A stretch of DNA of 64,000 nt. Source: Anaerotardibacter muris. GTDB lineage: Bacteria > Actinomycetota > Coriobacteriia > Coriobacteriales > Eggerthellaceae. The stretch spans positions 1-64,000 of the forward strand of contig NZ_CALPCD010000002.1 of the NCBI RefSeq assembly GCF_943192915.1, given 5' to 3'. How positions within the stretch are numbered: position 1 is the first letter of the stretch; every line of letters starts with the position of its first letter. The translations under genes were made by a program, and so were the position numbers. Positions 25,138 through 34,912 of the stretch are shown here, one piece after another. Below the pieces are notes generated by a model, which saw only the letters and a program-made list of their open reading frames with translations, was not told where the DNA came from and made no database searches.

Positions 25138-25653
25138 CTAGGCGTCGGAAGCTTTCTGATCAGCGTTCTGGATCGCTTCGATGCCTGCTTCATAATGAGA
25201 GCGCACATCATCCAGGCGACTGCCATAGGTGCCATAGTCGAATTTGCCGTTCTCAGGTGCCTTCACGTCTTCGTAGAGCGCCACATAAGCCGCGAAAGCG
25301 CTCTGCAATTCCTCAACACCCTTCACATAATCGGACTGGATGTCCTTCATGTCGTCAGGCACCGAAAGATCCTTGAGCTTATCGACTGAATTATTGATAT
25401 TGGCCAACTGCGTGCTGAGCGAAACGACTTCGCCATCTTTGATGATGGTGGCGAATTCGGTCATCTCTGCATCGATCTCTTCCATGATCTGGTTCACATT
25501 CGCCATGTACTGGCGGTTGAGCGTTTGAGGGTCGTTCGCCTGAGTGGCGCCCGATGCACAGCCTGTCAAGAGCAACGCACAAGCAATGCCAAGCGCCGCC
25601 AAGATGCCCGCAAAACGGGCCTGAAGAGAGATCGTTTTCGTCTTGTTCGTCAT
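25138..25653 (-). CDS. Small lipoprotein of unknown function
   Basis: A 171-aa protein. The signal peptide ends in the lipobox LLLTGCASG, so the mature protein is lipid-anchored. The rest is all-helical, with heptad-like spacing of Leu/Ile/Val (YMANVNQIMEEIDAEM, QLANINNSVDKLKDL), suggesting a helical bundle. I do not recognise the family. The ATG at 25653 has AAGGA 5 bases upstream. It follows the PBP gene on the same strand at about 190 bp. Confidence 0.7.
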   Translation of the reverse strand: MTNKTKTISLQARFAGILAALGIACALLLTGCASGATQANDPQTLNRQYMANVNQIMEEIDAEMTEFATIIKDGEVVSLSTQLANINNSVDKLKDLSVPDDMKDIQSDYVKGVEELQSAFAAYVALYEDVKAPENGKFDYGTYGSRLDDVRSHYEAGIEAIQNADQKASDA

Positions 25654-25844
25654 AGCTTCCTTCACTTTTTTCCTTATGGGAGCAGCTCCCTTGAGATCCG
25701 TCTTTTGAAGATGGTGCCTGCTTCGACCGATGAAGTGCCGCGTGCACAAGAGCAACTTGAAAGGACCCGCCAGAGCAACCATCTTTCGCTCGATGGCTGT
25801 AAGCGAGCATGCAGCTCTGTAGCCCTGTAGCTCTGCCTGTGGTC

Positions 25845-27992
25845 TTAGGTGCCTGAAGCAGCCCCTTCACCGGCTGTTCCTCCACCGCCTGAAGCAGGTG
25901 GTGTGGTGGTCCCGCCGCCAGCGCCCTCTCCGGTGCCACCAGCGTTGCCGCCTTCACTACCTGTTCCGCTACCGGCTCCTGCAGAGCCCGTACCTTCGTT
26001 AGCAGTGCCTTCATCATCAGGCTTCGTGGTCTCTGCGGGCTTCTCTTCTTCTGGCTCTTCGCCTTCAGCAGAAACATCTTTGCCCGACGAACCCGAGCCG
26101 TGACCGATATCGGTCTTAGTGAACTTGATGGTGCCCGCGCCTTCAGGGAAGTCTTCCTTTTCAGCATTGCGCAACAGCTTGTTCACAAAATCGCCGAAGA
26201 TGCTGTCGGCAGCCACCCAAGAGGGCATGGATTTCTCGTTACGATCACCGATCCAGATAGCGACCGAGATCTGAGGTGTGATGCCACAGAACCATTTGTC
26301 GCGATAATCTTCAGAAGTACCCGTCTTGCCTGCAACAGGCTGATCGCTATAGAGTGCTGCGTTGCGACCCGTACCACGCTGAACAACACCTTCCATGACC
26401 TCGACCGCAGCCTGGGTCAGGTCGGTGCTGATGACCTTTTGACCCTGCGTGTCAGCGCGATAGATGACATGGCCAGAAGAATCAGTGATCTCCTCGATGC
26501 AATTCGCTTTATGCAGCGTGCCGCCATTGGCGATAGTGGCATACGCTTGCGCCATCTCAAGAACGCTGACCTCTTCTACGCCTAGCGTGATCGAAGGTAC
26601 GGCATCGAGGTCAGATTCGATACCGCACTTGTGTGCCATATCGACCACTTTCTGGGGACCGATCTCGGTGCAGAGTTCCGCAAAGCCCGTATTGGATGAG
26701 ACCGCGAACGCGCTCTCGATGCTTCGCGTGCCGTAGTTCGCGTTACCGTAATTAGCCACTTCCCAGTCGCCGATCTTCACCTTCGAAGTGCAGTTCAGAT
26801 TCGTCTCAGGAGAATAGCCTTCATCAAGGGCTGCCAGCAGCGTGAAGGTCTTGAAGGACGAACCTGCCTGACGCTTTGCCTGGGTGGCAAGGTTGAATTC
26901 ATCGGTATGGAAATCTCGACCGCCTACCATGGCTTGGATGAAGCCCGTATCGGGATCGATAGCAACCAGCGCCACTTCCAAATTGTCGGGCAGACTATCG
27001 AGCTTGCGATCGACCGCAGCTTCAGCCAGATCCTGCGTATTGGGATCGAGCGTGGTCTTCACTACCAAGCCGCCCTTGAATACTTCGTTGACCGAATAAT
27101 CTTGCAGCAGCGTATCGCGCACGTAGCTGGTGAAATAGTCGTACTTCATGATGCCATTGGTGGATTCTTCGCGCGTGACATTCAGTTCGAGCGGAGTCTC
27201 ACGAGCAGCATCGAATTCTTCTTGGGTGATGTAGTTGTTGCTGAGCATGCGGTCGAGCACCAGGTTGCGGCGCGAAAGACAAGCATCAGGGTTGTCGATG
27301 GGATTGTTGTAGGTGGGCGACTGCGGGATACCGATGAGCGCAGCGGCCTCTGGAAGCGTCAGGTCCTTCGCGGGCTTCGAGAAATAGAGCTGCGAAGCTG
27401 CTTCGATGCCATAAGCGCCCTGACCATAATTGATGGTGTTGAGATACATTTGCAAGATCTCATCTTTGCTGTACATCTTCTCAAGCTCAAGAGAGATGTA
27501 TGCCTCGCGAACCTTGCGCTTGATGGTCGATTCGGTTGCTTCGTCGGCTAGAACAGTGTTTCGCACGAACTGCTGGGTGATGGTGGATGCACCTTCCCTA
27601 CCCGTACCGGTGATATTCACCACGATAGCGCGAGCGATGCCCATCAGGTCAACGCCGTCATGCTCATAGAAGCGCTCGTCTTCAGTAGCGACCGTACCTT
27701 CGAGCACGTATTTGCTCATCTCGGAAAGATCGACTGGATCGCGATTCTCGACATAGAATTCAGCGAGCAGCGTTTCGCCATCATTGGCATAGACGCGGGT
27801 CTTCTCCGCGTAGTTGAATGCAGTGGAATCTTTGTAATCGGGCAGATCCTGAAGCCAGACCGTGCCTGCAGCTACTGCTGCGACCGCACCAGATCCGAGG
27901 ATGACCAGCACGATGCCCAGAGCGATCATTGCTTTGCTGAGCGGCTGGCGTTTTTTGCGATGGGCCCTCTTCTTGCGAGTACGAAGCGACAT
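25845..27992 (-). CDS. Class A penicillin-binding protein (PBP1A type)
   Basis: A 715-aa bifunctional peptidoglycan synthase. A very basic cytoplasmic tail and one membrane helix (about 20-42) precede the GT51 glycosyltransferase with EDERFYEHDGVD and STITQQFVRN. The transpeptidase has the nucleophile motif SSFK, SSNT and KTGTSEDYRDKWF. The last 80 or so residues are a Gly/Ser/Thr/Glu low-complexity tail that would thread into the wall. GGAGG precedes the ATG. Confidence 0.93.
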   Translation of the reverse strand: MSLRTRKKRAHRKKRQPLSKAMIALGIVLVILGSGAVAAVAAGTVWLQDLPDYKDSTAFNYAEKTRVYANDGETLLAEFYVENRDPVDLSEMSKYVLEGTVATEDERFYEHDGVDLMGIARAIVVNITGTGREGASTITQQFVRNTVLADEATESTIKRKVREAYISLELEKMYSKDEILQMYLNTINYGQGAYGIEAASQLYFSKPAKDLTLPEAAALIGIPQSPTYNNPIDNPDACLSRRNLVLDRMLSNNYITQEEFDAARETPLELNVTREESTNGIMKYDYFTSYVRDTLLQDYSVNEVFKGGLVVKTTLDPNTQDLAEAAVDRKLDSLPDNLEVALVAIDPDTGFIQAMVGGRDFHTDEFNLATQAKRQAGSSFKTFTLLAALDEGYSPETNLNCTSKVKIGDWEVANYGNANYGTRSIESAFAVSSNTGFAELCTEIGPQKVVDMAHKCGIESDLDAVPSITLGVEEVSVLEMAQAYATIANGGTLHKANCIEEITDSSGHVIYRADTQGQKVISTDLTQAAVEVMEGVVQRGTGRNAALYSDQPVAGKTGTSEDYRDKWFCGITPQISVAIWIGDRNEKSMPSWVAADSIFGDFVNKLLRNAEKEDFPEGAGTIKFTKTDIGHGSGSSGKDVSAEGEEPEEEKPAETTKPDDEGTANEGTGSAGAGSGTGSEGGNAGGTGEGAGGGTTTPPASGGGGTAGEGAASGT

Positions 27993-28019
27993 CCTACCTC
28001 CATAGATATACTGCTCCGT

Positions 28020-28046
28020 ATTTTATCACGGGCGCGCCACTTGCAA
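28020..28046 (-). promoter_or_regulatory. Promoter of the PBP gene
   Basis: On the minus strand TTGCAA (28041-28046), 15-bp spacer and an extended -10 TGATAAAAT (hexamer 28020-28025). The short spacer makes the extended -10 the main support. Confidence 0.45.
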
Positions 28047-28057
28047 GCACACCAACT

Positions 28058-28081
28058 ACCGTGTGGGGGTATTCACACGGT
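28058..28081. promoter_or_regulatory. Operator-like palindrome upstream of the PBP gene
   Basis: Perfect 8-bp inverted repeat ACCGTGTG/CACACGGT with an 8-bp spacer, just upstream of the -35 box of the PBP gene. It has no U-tract on either side, so it looks more like a protein-binding site than a terminator. Confidence 0.4.
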
Positions 28082-28219
28082 TTAGTCATACATCGCAAGG
28101 AATTTGTAAGGTTTTTATGGTGGAAAGCCGTCATACAGCGACAGACCGCGAAGGATCGCAGCTTCCTGATGACCAGCACCGCCAGAACGCAGTAAGCTCC
28201 TGCCAGGACGCCCGTTCGC

Positions 28220-29629
28220 CTAGCGGGGCGGCTCCCATTCGAAGAACCAGTCATTATCGTTCGTGTACGCATCTTCAGCAAGCTGCATCTGCTGATGCAC
28301 GGCATCGTTGCCCGTGCCGCCAAAGGTATTGCGCGCCGCGACGATGCTCTCCAGGTCCAGCGCTTCGGTGATGTCCGCTTCGAACAGATCGCTTTCAGCT
28401 TTGAAGTCTTCCAGGCTCAGATCGTCCAGGTCGCAACCGCGCTTATCACACAAAAGCACCAGATGGCCTACCACTTCATGAGCCTTGCGGAAGGGCATGC
28501 CCTTCTTAGCCAGGTAGTCAGCCACATCCGTTGCTGCAAGATAACCCTTGCGCGCTTGCTCGACCATCGCTTCCTTGTTCACCTTCATGGTGGCGATCAT
28601 GCCTTCCATGCAGGTCAGGCAATCGAACAAGGTGCGTGCAGCATCGATGACGCCTTCCTTATCTTCCTGAAGATCCTTGTTGTAGGCAAGCGGGAGCGAC
28701 TTCATGGTGACCAAGAGCGCCACCAGATCGCCCACGACCCTGCCCGACTTGCCACGGATGAGCTCCGCGAAATCAGGGTTCTTCTTCTGAGGCATGATCG
28801 ATGAGCCGGTCGAATACGCATCGGAGAGCGTGATGAAACCGAATTCAGACGTGGACCACAAGATGATCTCTTCGGAAAGACGCGAAAGATGGATCATGCT
28901 CACGCTGGCCGCATAATCCAGGTCGAGCAAGAAATCACGATCGGATACCGCATCGAGCGAATTAGGGATCGTACCGCTAAAGCCCAGCATGTCCGTAGTA
29001 GCGAAGCGATCGAGCGGATAGGTGGTGCCAGCGAGCGCAGCAGATCCGAGCGGATTCATGTTGGCTGCATCATAAGCCTGACGCAAACGACCGAAGTCGC
29101 GCGTGAACATCCAGTAGTATGCCAAGAAGTGGTGCGTGAGCAACACAGGTTGCGCATGTTGAAGATGCGTATATCCAGGCAGATAGACGCCTTCGTTCTG
29201 CGCTGCCACCGCCAGAAGCGTCTTGCGCAGCTTCAGGTTCGCCTCCATCAGCTCGCGTGCGAGCTCTTTAGCATAAAGGCGCGTATCGGTGATGACCTGG
29301 TCATTGCGCGAACGACCCGTATGCAAGCGTGCGCCCGCATCGCCGATGCGCTCGGTGAGCACCTTCTCGATGGACATGTGGATGTCCTCGTCGTTGATGT
29401 CGAACGTGAAGTCACCTTCGTCGATATCGCGCTCGATCTGCTCGAGACCGTCGACGATAGCCTGAGCGTCATCATCGGAGATGACGCCTTGCTTGGCGAG
29501 CATGCGCGCATGCGCCATGGACCCTGCGATATCTTGCTTGTACATTGCCTTATCAACAGGAAGCGATGCGCCGAATTCTTGCGTGAATTGGCTTACTCCT
29601 TGCTCGAAACGCCCAGACCACAGTGCCAT
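28220..29629 (-). CDS. argH: Argininosuccinate lyase
   Basis: A 469-aa fumarase-superfamily enzyme cleaving argininosuccinate to arginine and fumarate. The N-terminus is MALWSGRFEQGVSQFTQEF, HTGRSRNDQV lies in the centre, and the family signature GSSIMPQKKNPDFAELIRGK is intact. The ATG at 29629 has GGAG overlapping the argG stop. Last gene of argCJBDGH. Confidence 0.95.
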   Translation of the reverse strand: MALWSGRFEQGVSQFTQEFGASLPVDKAMYKQDIAGSMAHARMLAKQGVISDDDAQAIVDGLEQIERDIDEGDFTFDINDEDIHMSIEKVLTERIGDAGARLHTGRSRNDQVITDTRLYAKELARELMEANLKLRKTLLAVAAQNEGVYLPGYTHLQHAQPVLLTHHFLAYYWMFTRDFGRLRQAYDAANMNPLGSAALAGTTYPLDRFATTDMLGFSGTIPNSLDAVSDRDFLLDLDYAASVSMIHLSRLSEEIILWSTSEFGFITLSDAYSTGSSIMPQKKNPDFAELIRGKSGRVVGDLVALLVTMKSLPLAYNKDLQEDKEGVIDAARTLFDCLTCMEGMIATMKVNKEAMVEQARKGYLAATDVADYLAKKGMPFRKAHEVVGHLVLLCDKRGCDLDDLSLEDFKAESDLFEADITEALDLESIVAARNTFGGTGNDAVHQQMQLAEDAYTNDNDWFFEWEPPR

Positions 29630-29631
29630 CT

Positions 29632-30864
29632 CTACTCCACAACCTCGCCATCGGTCTTGCCATGCTCGCTGCGGTTCTTCGCCCATACGCGGGTGGAAAG
29701 ACCATACAGATCGATGAAGCCCTTGGCAGAATCGCGATTGAAGGTATCGGCTGCATCATAGGTTGCCAGGCCATAGTCATAGAGCGAGAAGTCTGACTTG
29801 CGACCCGTGACCGTGCAAGTGCCCTTGTAGAACTTCAGGCGCACAACGCCATCGAGGCAGGTCTGGGTGGTGGCCAGGAACTGATCCATAGCGTGCTTGA
29901 GCGGCGAGAACCACTGACCGTTGTAGACCAGCGTTGCCCAATCCTGCTCCATATGCAGCTTGTAGCGCAGCACTTCACGCTCGAGGCACATATCTTCCAG
30001 TGCGCGATGAGCAGCGATCAACGCCAGGGCACCAGGAGCTTCGTAACATTCACGGCTCTTCACACCAACCATTCGATTCTCGATCATATCGATGCGACCG
30101 AAGCCGTTGGAGCCTGCGATATGGTTCATCTTCTCGATGATGTCGAGGTATGACATCTCCACGCCATCGATAGCGCAAGGAACGCCGCCCTTGAAGGTGA
30201 TCTCGACCTCCGTGGGAGCGTCAGGCGCTTCTTCGGGAGAAACGGTCATGGTGTAGATATCCAGCGGAGGTGCAGCCCACGGGTCTTCGAGCACACCGCA
30301 CTCGATAGCGCGGCCCCACAGATTATCGTCGATGGAATAGGGCTTTGCTTTGGTGGCCTCAACAGGAACATCGTGAGCTTCCGCATATTCGATCTCCTCT
30401 TCACGGGTATGAAGGTCCCATTCGCGAACAGGAGCCAAGATCTCGATGGAAGGATCGAGGGCCTGGATGGACGTTTCGAAACGCACCTGGTCGTTACCCT
30501 TGCCCGTGCAGCCATGAGCGATGTACTTCGCTCCTTCCTTATGAGCGATATCTACGAGGAACTTCGAGATGAGCGGACGCGAAAGGGCCGAGACCAGCGG
30601 ATACTTGTTCTCGAACTGGGCGTTCGCAGCGAGCGCCTTGGTAAGGTAATCCTGAGCGAAGATCTCGCGCATGTCGATAACATAGCATTCGATAGCACCG
30701 GTCTTGAGCGCCTTTTCCTTCACGGCTTCAAGGCCTTCGTGCTCCTGGCCGACTTCGCCGACCACTGCGATAACGTCGAGGTCCTTTTCTTCCTGGAGCC
30801 ATTTGATGCAGACCGAGGTGTCCAAACCACCGGAATACGCAAGTACGACTTTATCTTTTGCCAT
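29632..30864 (-). CDS. argG: Argininosuccinate synthase
   Basis: A 410-aa enzyme joining citrulline and aspartate with ATP. The N-type pyrophosphatase loop LAYSGGLDTSV is at the N-terminus; the HGCTGKGNDQVRFE and EDPWAAPP motifs follow. I start at the ATG at 30864, which has GGAAGGAAG upstream. It is separated from argH by 2 bp and from argD by 77 bp. Confidence 0.95.
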   Translation of the reverse strand: MAKDKVVLAYSGGLDTSVCIKWLQEEKDLDVIAVVGEVGQEHEGLEAVKEKALKTGAIECYVIDMREIFAQDYLTKALAANAQFENKYPLVSALSRPLISKFLVDIAHKEGAKYIAHGCTGKGNDQVRFETSIQALDPSIEILAPVREWDLHTREEEIEYAEAHDVPVEATKAKPYSIDDNLWGRAIECGVLEDPWAAPPLDIYTMTVSPEEAPDAPTEVEITFKGGVPCAIDGVEMSYLDIIEKMNHIAGSNGFGRIDMIENRMVGVKSRECYEAPGALALIAAHRALEDMCLEREVLRYKLHMEQDWATLVYNGQWFSPLKHAMDQFLATTQTCLDGVVRLKFYKGTCTVTGRKSDFSLYDYGLATYDAADTFNRDSAKGFIDLYGLSTRVWAKNRSEHGKTDGEVVE

Positions 30865-30941
30865 GTTTCTTCCTTCCTGAACTGGCTTTGTTTCCATCAA
30901 TGCATTGTAGCGTTCGATACGCGTGCACGCTACTGGAGAAT

Positions 30942-32468
30942 CTATTCAGCATCCTTTGCAGAATCGCTGTTCTTCGTGCCTTCAGCCGAAGCGTCGGAGG
31001 CGGGATCCGAAGGAGCGCTTTGGGCACCTGATAGTTTCTCGACAGCAGCTGCCTGGAGCTTATCGCCCAGCTTGCCTTCGACCGAGCCCACCTTTTCTTT
31101 CAGCATATTCATGACATCTTTGAAATCTGCATTCAAGCCTTCAGCTTCTTTGAGCAGATCTTCGTACTCCTTTTGGGCGGCAGCAGCTTCCTCAGCGGCC
31201 TTCTGAGCGGCTTTAGCTGCTTCGACCTCCTTCTGCTTGGATGCTTCGAAGATGCCTGGCAGCGCCTCGATGAGCTTGTCGATGTCGGCCTGCGTGACGA
31301 TGAGCGGCGGCAGGAAACGCAGCGTGTGATCACCGGTCGCATTCAGCAGAAAGCCCGCATCGAGACCAGCCTCCACCACGAAAGGAGCCTTGAATTCTTC
31401 TTTGATATCGGCACCGATCATCAAGCCTGAACCACGCACGTCAGTGACAGCATCGAGCGCGAGCAGCTTCTCAGCGAAGTAGTCGCCCATCTCTTCGACA
31501 CGCTGACCGAAGTTCTCCTTGGAAAGCGTATCGAGCGTAGCGAGTGCCGCCGCCATGGCCAGATTACTACCACCGAAGGTGGAGCCATGATCGCCTGGCT
31601 CGAAGGCATCAGCCACTTCGATGCGCGCGATGCAGCCGCCCGTAGGCATGCCCGAAGCCACGCCCTTAGCGAAGGTGATGATGTCGGGGGTGATGGCGGC
31701 ATTCTGGAATTCGAAGGGCCAGGTGCCACAGCGATAGAAACCAGTCTGCACCTCATCGGCGATGAAGAGCGCACCGTTGCGACGCGCAAGCTTCGTTGCC
31801 TCGAAGAGATAATCAGGGTCGATGGGATGCACGCCCGATTCGCCCTGAATGGGTTCGACCATCATAGCTGCGATCTGACCTGGATATTCCCACCAGATAT
31901 TGCGCAGCGCGTCCATGTCATTGGGAGGGATGGCAACGAATCCCTCTGGCAGCGGAGCGAACTTCTCCTGCTTTGCGGGCTGTGCGGTAGCTGCCAGCGT
32001 TGCCAGCGTACGACCATGGAAGCTGCCTTCCAGCACCACGATGATATGACCACCGCTCGATTCCTTCTTCGCCCACAAACGCGCCAGCTTGATGGCACAT
32101 TCGTTAGCTTCGGCGCCAGAGTTCGCGAAGAACGTCTTCCAAGGTGCGCGGAAGAAGCGCGGAACGCATTCATTGGCCATATCAGAGATGAGCTTGGCAA
32201 CTTCGCCACGCTTCTCGATGTAGTAATAGTTGCTCACATGGATGAGCTTTTGAGCTTGTTCGGTGATAGCGTTGACCACCGCTGGATGGCAATGACCCAG
32301 ACTATCGCAACCGATGCCCGCGATGAAGTCGAGATAGGTCTTGCCTTCATCATCGGTCACTTCCATGCCTTTGCCTTCGACCAAGCACACAGGCTTACGT
32401 TTGAACGTAGGCATGACGAAGGTGTCGTCAAGTTTCGTCACTTCTTCAAAAGACATTGCATTTGCCAT
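30942..32468 (-). CDS. argD: Acetylornithine aminotransferase with a coiled-coil tail
   Basis: A 508-aa class III PLP aminotransferase. The motifs NSGAEANECAIKLAR, FIADEVQTGFYRCG and the PLP Lys in TFAKGVASGMP identify the family, and the position between argB and argG fits ArgD. The enzyme proper ends near residue 400. The remaining 100 residues are a Lys/Glu/Ala coiled coil (from KQKEVEAAKAAQ) and a Ser/Asp/Ala-rich end, not found in typical ArgD. GGGGGAAG precedes the ATG. Confidence 0.92.
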   Translation of the reverse strand: MANAMSFEEVTKLDDTFVMPTFKRKPVCLVEGKGMEVTDDEGKTYLDFIAGIGCDSLGHCHPAVVNAITEQAQKLIHVSNYYYIEKRGEVAKLISDMANECVPRFFRAPWKTFFANSGAEANECAIKLARLWAKKESSGGHIIVVLEGSFHGRTLATLAATAQPAKQEKFAPLPEGFVAIPPNDMDALRNIWWEYPGQIAAMMVEPIQGESGVHPIDPDYLFEATKLARRNGALFIADEVQTGFYRCGTWPFEFQNAAITPDIITFAKGVASGMPTGGCIARIEVADAFEPGDHGSTFGGSNLAMAAALATLDTLSKENFGQRVEEMGDYFAEKLLALDAVTDVRGSGLMIGADIKEEFKAPFVVEAGLDAGFLLNATGDHTLRFLPPLIVTQADIDKLIEALPGIFEASKQKEVEAAKAAQKAAEEAAAAQKEYEDLLKEAEGLNADFKDVMNMLKEKVGSVEGKLGDKLQAAAVEKLSGAQSAPSDPASDASAEGTKNSDSAKDAE

Positions 32469-32490
32469 TGAGCTTCCCCCTGCTCGTCCC

Positions 32491-33435
32491 TTAGAGATTT
32501 TCCATCAGACGAGACGCCAGCAATCCAAGCGGTGCGTAATCGTCCTTCATGTTATGTTCATCGTCATTATATATGAGCGTACCCGCGCCAGCGGACGTGA
32601 GCAACTCGAGCAAGAGCGAGTGTGGCTTGGTGCCGTTGATGATATGGGCGCGATGGACACCCGCCTCCAATGCAAGCACGCAAGACTGGAGCTTAGGGAT
32701 CATGCCCTTGCTGACCGTACCAGCGTTGAGCATAGCGCGCGTTTCATCCAGAGACATGCGAGATACCAGCGTATCCTTGTCGTCGAAGTCTTCGTAGAAG
32801 CCATCAACATCCGTAAGGAAGATGATCTTGTGCGCACCGATGGCTCCAGCGACCGCGCAGGCCACCGCATCAGCATTGATATTGAACGATCCGCCATCTT
32901 CGCCCTTGCCCACCGAAGCGATGATGGGCACGTAGTCTGCATCGATGAGCGTCTTCAAGTAGGCGGGGTTCACATCGATGACCGTGCCCACACGACCAAG
33001 TTCAGGGCTGCGCTGCTCGGCGATGATGGTGCCTGCGTCAGCGCCATTCACACCCACGGCCAGGTTGCCATGCTGGTTCATAGCGCGCACGAGCTCTTCG
33101 TTCACCTTGCCCACGAGCGTCATCTTCACCACTTCCATGGCTTCAGCCGAAGTGACACGCTGACCATTGACGAACTCGACATCCAGATCGAAGCGGTTCA
33201 TGTTCTCGGTGATGGCCGCACCGCCGCCGTGTACGATAACAGGGTTCACGCCCATGATCTTCAGCATGACGATATCGGACATGACCGCATCGCGCAGCTT
33301 CGGATCGACCATAGCAGCACCGCCATATTTGATGACGATGGTCTTTCCGGTCTGATTCTTGATCCACGGGAAGGCTTCGATCAGCACCTCCGCGGTATGG
33401 GAAGAAGTAAGCTTTCTCTCTTTAGCGTAATTCAT
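32491..33435 (-). CDS. argB: Acetylglutamate kinase
   Basis: A 314-aa amino-acid kinase. VIKYGGAAM (phosphate loop), VHGGGAAI and the substrate motif NINADAVACAVAGAIGA are present. The N-terminal helix before the kinase core is of the kind seen in arginine-inhibited hexameric enzymes (inference). The ATG at 33435 has GGAG 7 bases upstream. 22 bp separate it from argD. Confidence 0.95.
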   Translation of the reverse strand: MNYAKERKLTSSHTAEVLIEAFPWIKNQTGKTIVIKYGGAAMVDPKLRDAVMSDIVMLKIMGVNPVIVHGGGAAITENMNRFDLDVEFVNGQRVTSAEAMEVVKMTLVGKVNEELVRAMNQHGNLAVGVNGADAGTIIAEQRSPELGRVGTVIDVNPAYLKTLIDADYVPIIASVGKGEDGGSFNINADAVACAVAGAIGAHKIIFLTDVDGFYEDFDDKDTLVSRMSLDETRAMLNAGTVSKGMIPKLQSCVLALEAGVHRAHIINGTKPHSLLLELLTSAGAGTLIYNDDEHNMKDDYAPLGLLASRLMENL

Positions 33436-33502
33436 GGTAATTCTCCAACGGTCGATAGGTTCATTTAACAACAAGTGTTGTTACGCACGGGTAACGGAGC
33501 GC

Positions 33503-34777
33503 TTATGTTCGGTAATCGCCGTTGATACGCACGTAGTCGTAGGAGAAATCGCACGTCCACATCGTGGTCGATGCATCGCCTGCACCAAGATCAGCTTCCA
33601 GCACGATCTCGGGCTCTTCGAAGTGTTTGAGAGCTTCGTCTTCGTCGAATTCGAGCGCAAGACCTTTACGACAAACAGGGATGCCCATGATATCGATGGA
33701 CACGTCTTCTTGGTTGAAACGCGCACCCGAACGCCCGAGCGCACCTGCGATACGACCCCAATTAGCATCGTGGCCGAAGATCGCAGTCTTCACGAGCGGC
33801 GAATTCGCCACCGTACGCGCGGCTAGATCTGCCTCCTCAGCGCTGCGCGCACCCGTGATCTTCACGGTAACGAGCTTGGTAGCGCCTTCTCCATCGCGAG
33901 CCATCATGCGTGCGAGCGTCTGGGTAACGTAGCTAAGCGCCGCTACGAATTCGTCGAAGGCCTGCGTGCCCTCTTTGATAGCAGGAGCTTGCGAAGCCGC
34001 CTTGCCGCTTGCGAACAGGAAACAACAATCATTGGTTGAGGTATCGGAATCCACCGTGATCTTGTTGAAGCTCTCATTCACGCACGTTACGAGCGCGGTG
34101 TGGAGCGCTTCAGGAGAGAAAGGAGCGTCAGTGGTGAGCACGGAGATCATGGTTGCCATGTTGGGCATAATCATGCCCGATCCCTTGGACATACCACCCA
34201 CGGTGAAGCGCTTGCCCGCATAGGCTGGATCTGCGCTCACGTAGCTGACCGCTACTTCTTTGGAGACGGTATCGGTCGTCATGATGGCGCGAGCTGCATC
34301 AGAGCCACCCTCCGTACTGACCTGCGCACGCAGAGCATCGATGGCACTATATGGTGCCAGATCAAGGATCTGCCCGATCACGCCTGTAGAAGCCACCAAC
34401 ACGTCATCTGCACTGCAGCCGATAGCTTCACCGACCAATTCGCAAGCCTGCTGCGCAGCCGCAAGTCCCACTGACCCGGTAGCCGCATTAGCATTGCCTG
34501 AATTGATGACGATGGCGCGACCAAGACCATATCCACGCTGATCAAGGTGAGCCTTCGATACCTGGATAGGAGCAGCGCAAAAGACATTCTGCGTGAACGT
34601 AGCTGCTACGGGACACAGCTCGTCTGCTTCAACGAGCGCTAGATCCAGGCGGTTGGGGTCGCGGCGAAATCCCGCGTGGATGCCACCAGCTCGAAAGCCT
34701 GCAGCACTGGTCACGCCGCCGTGCTCGATGATCTCAAGGTTATCATTCGGTGCTTCTGATGAAGGATGTTTAGCCAT
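33503..34777 (-). CDS. argJ: Bifunctional glutamate N-acetyltransferase/ornithine acetyltransferase
   Basis: A 424-aa self-cleaving enzyme that recycles the acetyl group in arginine synthesis. The cleavage site lies in KGSGMIMPNMATM, where the Thr becomes the N-terminal nucleophile of the beta chain. The ITVDSDTSTND motif and the C-terminal end YVRINGDYRT are as expected. AAGGAAAG precedes the ATG. With ArgJ the pathway is cyclic. Confidence 0.95.
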   Translation of the reverse strand: MAKHPSSEAPNDNLEIIEHGGVTSAAGFRAGGIHAGFRRDPNRLDLALVEADELCPVAATFTQNVFCAAPIQVSKAHLDQRGYGLGRAIVINSGNANAATGSVGLAAAQQACELVGEAIGCSADDVLVASTGVIGQILDLAPYSAIDALRAQVSTEGGSDAARAIMTTDTVSKEVAVSYVSADPAYAGKRFTVGGMSKGSGMIMPNMATMISVLTTDAPFSPEALHTALVTCVNESFNKITVDSDTSTNDCCFLFASGKAASQAPAIKEGTQAFDEFVAALSYVTQTLARMMARDGEGATKLVTVKITGARSAEEADLAARTVANSPLVKTAIFGHDANWGRIAGALGRSGARFNQEDVSIDIMGIPVCRKGLALEFDEDEALKHFEEPEIVLEADLGAGDASTTMWTCDFSYDYVRINGDYRT

Positions 34778-34912
34778 GGTTCTTTCCTTATAGATGATGC
34801 GCTGCGAGCGTCACGAAGATCGCTCGTAGATAAGTGTACTTGTTCGGGATGAGGAACGCTCGATCTGGTTTGCAGTTCGCAGGCAATGGAGCCGAGAAAC
34901 ACTGCTATGCGT

